Notes under the pieces: generated by a model
Database searches by the model: none
Seen by the model: the letters and a program-made list of their open reading frames with translations, nothing else
What the model was told of the DNA's origin: nothing
Translations under genes and position numbers: made by a program
In this document: positions 5,342 to 5,373 of the stretch, piece by piece
How positions within the stretch are numbered: position 1 is the first letter of the stretch
Layout of the letters: each line of letters begins with the position of its first letter
Source of the DNA: Candidatus Krumholzibacteriia bacterium
Lineage (GTDB): Bacteria > Krumholzibacteriota > Krumholzibacteriia > LZORAL124-64-63
Assembly (NCBI GenBank): GCA_014859985.1
Contig: JACZKN010000010.1
Coordinates: 1-5,373, forward strand
Length of the DNA stretch: 5,373 nucleotides
Direction: 5' to 3'

Positions 5342-5373
5342 GCGCCGGCGGCGGCGGCGACCTCGACGCCCTG
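5338..5373 (+). CDS. Possible start of a downstream gene, cut by window edge
   Basis: A TTG at 5338-5340 overlaps the response-regulator TGA (TTGA overlap) and opens a frame of 12 codons (MSAGGGGDLDAL) running off the right edge. Translational coupling would be natural in an operon, but TTG is a rare start and the ribosome site is weak (AGGG close by). Only 12 residues are visible, so no function can be proposed and the frame may be fortuitous. Confidence 0.25.
   Translation, partial: MSAGGGGDLDAL

Overview
This is a very GC-rich bacterial chromosomal window with third codon positions almost all G or C. It carries housekeeping and regulatory genes and shows no mobile element, phage, CRISPR array or horizontal-transfer signature. 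The promoters I can see are ordinary sigma-70 types (TTGACx, 17-18 bp spacer, TAnnnT). The eno-ftsB neighbourhood, the ECF sigma/zinc anti-sigma pair and the FtsB-type divisome protein fit a Gram-negative-like bacterium, for example a GC-rich deltaproteobacterium-like or FCB-group lineage. The sequence alone does not fix the taxon.

Layout. Positions 1-381 (minus strand, running off the left edge) hold the N-terminal 127 residues of a zinc-binding membrane anti-sigma factor. Upstream of it on the same strand is an RpoE-like ECF sigma factor (629-1210). The two are separated by an unusually long 247-nt spacer containing four consecutive hairpins, one of them with an 18-bp stem. The sigma gene has a sigma-70-like promoter (1251-1280). 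It diverges from enolase (eno, 1436-2719, plus strand), which has a near-consensus promoter at 1339-1367. Downstream of eno are a GC-rich hairpin and then a DivIC/FtsB-type cell-division protein (2798-3184). The -35 box of the next promoter overlaps the ftsB stop codon. That promoter drives a single tRNA gene (3248-3324), which is an initiator tRNA-fMet with an unusual U1-U72 mismatch. A very stable hairpin (3332-3363) follows it. The right part is a two-component operon: a two-TM sensor histidine kinase without a recognisable HAMP domain (3490-4575) and an OmpR/PhoB-type response regulator (4619-5341). A further gene may begin at the right edge.

How they work together. The sigma and anti-sigma should form an envelope-stress type switch, and the kinase and regulator a phosphorelay pair. 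Enolase (glycolysis), FtsB (septum assembly) and the initiator tRNA are core functions. I did not find a clearly new system. The points most worth checking are the structured sigma/anti-sigma spacer, the tRNA 1-72 mismatch, and the recurrence of strong GC hairpins without U-tracts after genes.
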